A stretch of 7,532 nucleotides of DNA from Candidatus Hydrogenedentota bacterium (lineage in GTDB: Bacteria; Hydrogenedentota; Hydrogenedentia; Hydrogenedentales; CAITNO01). The stretch's first letter is position 1. Each line of letters starts with the position of its first letter. Where the stretch lies: positions 1 through 7,532 of the forward strand of contig JAGLCZ010000166.1 of assembly GCA_023145975.1 (NCBI GenBank). The letters are read 5' to 3'. Shown here piece by piece: positions 5,422 to 7,532 of this stretch. Made by a program: the position numbers and the translations under genes. The notes under the pieces are model-generated. The model had not been told where the DNA came from. It was given only the letters and a program-made list of their open reading frames with translations, and searched no databases.

Positions 5422-7532
5422 GGTTGTTTGACAATACGACCGACTGCTACTTTTATTTGGATGATGTTTTTCGCTGCAACAACGTTGTTTGCTGCAGCAC
5501 AGGGACAAACTCCAACAACCCCACGGGTACGCCCTGCCCCCTCATCGGGACTTTCGTGGCCACCCAATACCAATAGCAATGCAGCGGCACCGGCAAGCGG
5601 CGCAAACTCTCGTAATATAACAACCCGCTCCTCCCGCCAACAGCAGAATAATACATCGGGTCCTCCCGGACCACGCGATGCAGGCTCCGACTCCAAATCA
5701 GGTAGAAGCCGCATTGACCGTAGTCGTTCAAAACGCGGTGCAGAAAAAGAAACGCCGGCCGTAGCCACCCGTAAAGGCATCGCCCAAAAAGCTGCCGCCG
5801 ATCGTGGTGCAGGTCGCAACTCCACCTCCACTTCTTCCAAAAGCGGGGCAACGCCCCAAGCCATCAGCGGCGGCGGTGGTGCCGGAGGCGGTACGTCCTA
5901 TACCCGTGGTGATGCGGGCTCAGTTACACAATTAAATAAAGGTGACTTTGAACCCATACTTGAGCGCGAACCTGTATATGGTGACGTACCTGATGATGGC
6001 GAAGCAATGTCTCTGGAAGGGCCGATGGATCTGAATGAATTCCTCATGGCGCTCAATATGGCGACCAACTGGAATATGGTGATCTCACCGCTTCTGCAAG
6101 ATACCCAACTCAGCTTTTATATTACCGAAACTTCTCCCAGGGATGCTCTTGAAATCCTAAAATTCAATAAAATCTACTATGAGTTTGATAAAACCAAAAA
6201 CATGTTGTCTGTAATGACACCTGAAGAGTATCTGGAGCGAGAATACGGAAAAACCCACCCCCACGAATTTAAAGTTAACCACGCTGATATCGCGTATGTG
6301 GAATCACTTATTAATACGTTGCTCAGTGCATCAGGCCGCGCCATTACCGACCCGCGTACTGACCATATTTATGTATGGGACACAGAAGACAATCTCGAAG
6401 AAATGATACGTCTAGTCGGTGAATTGGATGTTCCACTGGAAAAGGCTACATTTGTAATTGAACATGCCGACCTGCCCGATATAGAAGCAGTGCTGACTTC
6501 AGCCATGTCCCCCAGCGGCAGTATTCTTTCCGATGTGCGCACAGGTCAGATTTTTGTCTGGGACAAAGCACTCATTCTCGAACAAATGCGTACCGCCGTG
6601 GAACGCCTTGATAAACCCATTGAATCGCAAACATTCTATATCGCTCATGTTAATGCAGAAGATGTAGTAGACAGTATTGAAGCACTGCTTACTGAACGCG
6701 GCATCATGCAGGTTGATCCCCGGTTTAATACGATTATTGTTACCGACCTACCAACACGTGTGGCTCGTATTGCAAGCGTCATTGAAACGCTGGATCAGCC
6801 TCTTGAAACACGCACATGGGTAATCAAGTATGCGTATCTGGATTTCATTGCAGACCAGATCGAAACCTATATTCCCGGTGAAATGGGACAGATTGTGCTG
6901 AACGAAGATGTGCATCAACTAACGGTAACAGGGCTCCCCTCCCGATTAGAAGAGATTGATGCGCTGATCAACGTATGGGATATCAAACGCAGACAGGTAC
7001 TTATCGAAGCCCATGTGGTCGAGGTAAGCAGCGAAATAGAGCGTGCGTTCAATGTTAATTGGTCGTCTTTCTCGAATGTTAATGGTTCACCTTTCGCTAT
7101 CCATGACGGCAGCGGTTCAGACTCTGTAGCACAGGCGGCGGGGGCAGGTCAGATTGGCAGTATTGGACGTTTACCCTATGCTGTGCCGCGATATGGTGCA
7201 CTACAGTTAGACAGCTCCGGTGCTATTACACGTCCTCTATTGACCGATGTAGCCGGCAACACTATTATCGACCGCTATGTAGGCAATAATCTAGCGGTTA
7301 CTTTAGACTATTTGGATAAACAGCAAAAAGCGACCATACTCTCTTCCCCACGTGTAACCGTGCAGGATAGTGAAGAAGCGGTTTTCGAAAATGCAACACG
7401 TGTACCCTACGTATCCGGTTCCTCCTACTATGGCGGCGGGGGCGGCTACAGCGGCTATGGTAATACAGGTTCCGGTTCCGATCCCTATCGCTATTCTTCA
7501 AGCGCATCGAGCCGTGTCGAATTTATGGATGT
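5419..7532 (+). CDS. gspD: Outer-membrane secretin GspD, 3' end outside window
   Basis: This frame is open for 704 codons and runs off the window. Residues 1-27 are a signal peptide (hydrophobic 11-25, A-A-A at 25-27). Residues 28-175 are a low-complexity Ser/Ala/Gly/Arg/Asn-rich arm. N0 lies at about 195-272. Four KH-like secretin N modules follow at 283-343, 344-404, 405-465 and 466-525, in exact 61-residue register. The secretin core starts with VLIEAHVVEVSSEIERAF (527-544), then the hallmark LDKQQKATILSSPRV (632-646), a strand with AVFENATRVPYV (654-665), and a Gly/Tyr/Ser-rich insertion (666-697) in the gate region, ending in RVEFMD, just before the usual D-V-G-I. Fifteen such subunits normally build the outer-membrane channel, with N0 binding the GspC homology region. 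Missing here are the rest of the beta barrel and any C-terminal pilotin-binding domain. Having its own leader and promoter, it may be expressed separately from the preceding operon. Confidence 0.95.
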   Translation, partial: MGCLTIRPTATFIWMMFFAATTLFAAAQGQTPTTPRVRPAPSSGLSWPPNTNSNAAAPASGANSRNITTRSSRQQQNNTSGPPGPRDAGSDSKSGRSRIDRSRSKRGAEKETPAVATRKGIAQKAAADRGAGRNSTSTSSKSGATPQAISGGGGAGGGTSYTRGDAGSVTQLNKGDFEPILEREPVYGDVPDDGEAMSLEGPMDLNEFLMALNMATNWNMVISPLLQDTQLSFYITETSPRDALEILKFNKIYYEFDKTKNMLSVMTPEEYLEREYGKTHPHEFKVNHADIAYVESLINTLLSASGRAITDPRTDHIYVWDTEDNLEEMIRLVGELDVPLEKATFVIEHADLPDIEAVLTSAMSPSGSILSDVRTGQIFVWDKALILEQMRTAVERLDKPIESQTFYIAHVNAEDVVDSIEALLTERGIMQVDPRFNTIIVTDLPTRVARIASVIETLDQPLETRTWVIKYAYLDFIADQIETYIPGEMGQIVLNEDVHQLTVTGLPSRLEEIDALINVWDIKRRQVLIEAHVVEVSSEIERAFNVNWSSFSNVNGSPFAIHDGSGSDSVAQAAGAGQIGSIGRLPYAVPRYGALQLDSSGAITRPLLTDVAGNTIIDRYVGNNLAVTLDYLDKQQKATILSSPRVTVQDSEEAVFENATRVPYVSGSSYYGGGGGYSGYGNTGSGSDPYRYSSSASSRVEFMD

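Noticed and set aside
5367..5864. A 165-codon minus-strand frame opposite the start of gspD
   Set aside because: It is the shadow of the low-complexity GspD arm. It is Ala/Glu/Arg-rich without a family pattern and would run through the leader hairpin.

Overview
The window holds the distal part of a type II secretion (T2SS, general secretion pathway) locus, all on the + strand, so the organism is a two-membrane (diderm) bacterium. Base composition is moderate and none of the genes is diagnostic of a phylum. The low-complexity additions, weak ribosome-binding sites at some junctions and the divergent PilM/PilN-like assembly-platform proteins would fit an environmental lineage such as the Planctomycetes-Verrucomicrobia-Kiritimatiella group, but this is only a guess.

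Layout: (1) 1-252, the C-terminal end of a GspI-like minor pseudopilin, cut by the window edge; (2) 249-1016, GspJ-like minor pseudopilin; (3) 1003-1953, GspK, the pseudopilus tip protein; (4) 1943-3448, GspL, a cytoplasmic actin-like domain, one membrane helix and a periplasmic domain; (5) 3438-4517, a GspM/PilO-like protein with an extra C-terminal beta-sandwich; (6) 4514-5008, a small GspC-like (Xanthomonas XpsN-like) protein with a 14-proline rod and a homology-region domain; (7) 5009-5418, a 410-base spacer with several palindromes, a candidate promoter and a long leader hairpin followed by nine T; (8) 5419 to the window end, the outer-membrane secretin GspD, open at the 3' edge and still in frame at the last base. 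Genes 1-6 each overlap the next by 4-14 bases and form a tightly coupled operon. No minus-strand gene is supported.

How the parts work together: I, J and K form the tip of the pseudopilus. L and M (equivalent to PilM-PilN and PilO of type IV pili) form the inner-membrane platform. The GspC-like protein bridges the platform to the N-terminal domains of the secretin, and GspD is the outer-membrane channel. The order I-J-K-L-M-(C/N)-D recalls the Xanthomonas xps cluster, where xpsN and xpsD come last. The ATPase E, platform protein F and major pseudopilin G, plus H, are presumably upstream and are not visible here.

The system is a recognisable T2SS, not a new kind of machine. The unusual points are the beta-sandwich on GspM, four N-terminal secretin modules in an exact 61-residue register, a roughly 150-residue disordered arm before N0 of GspD, the proline rod in the GspC-like protein, and the structured leader with a terminator-like T tract between the gspD promoter and its ribosome-binding site.
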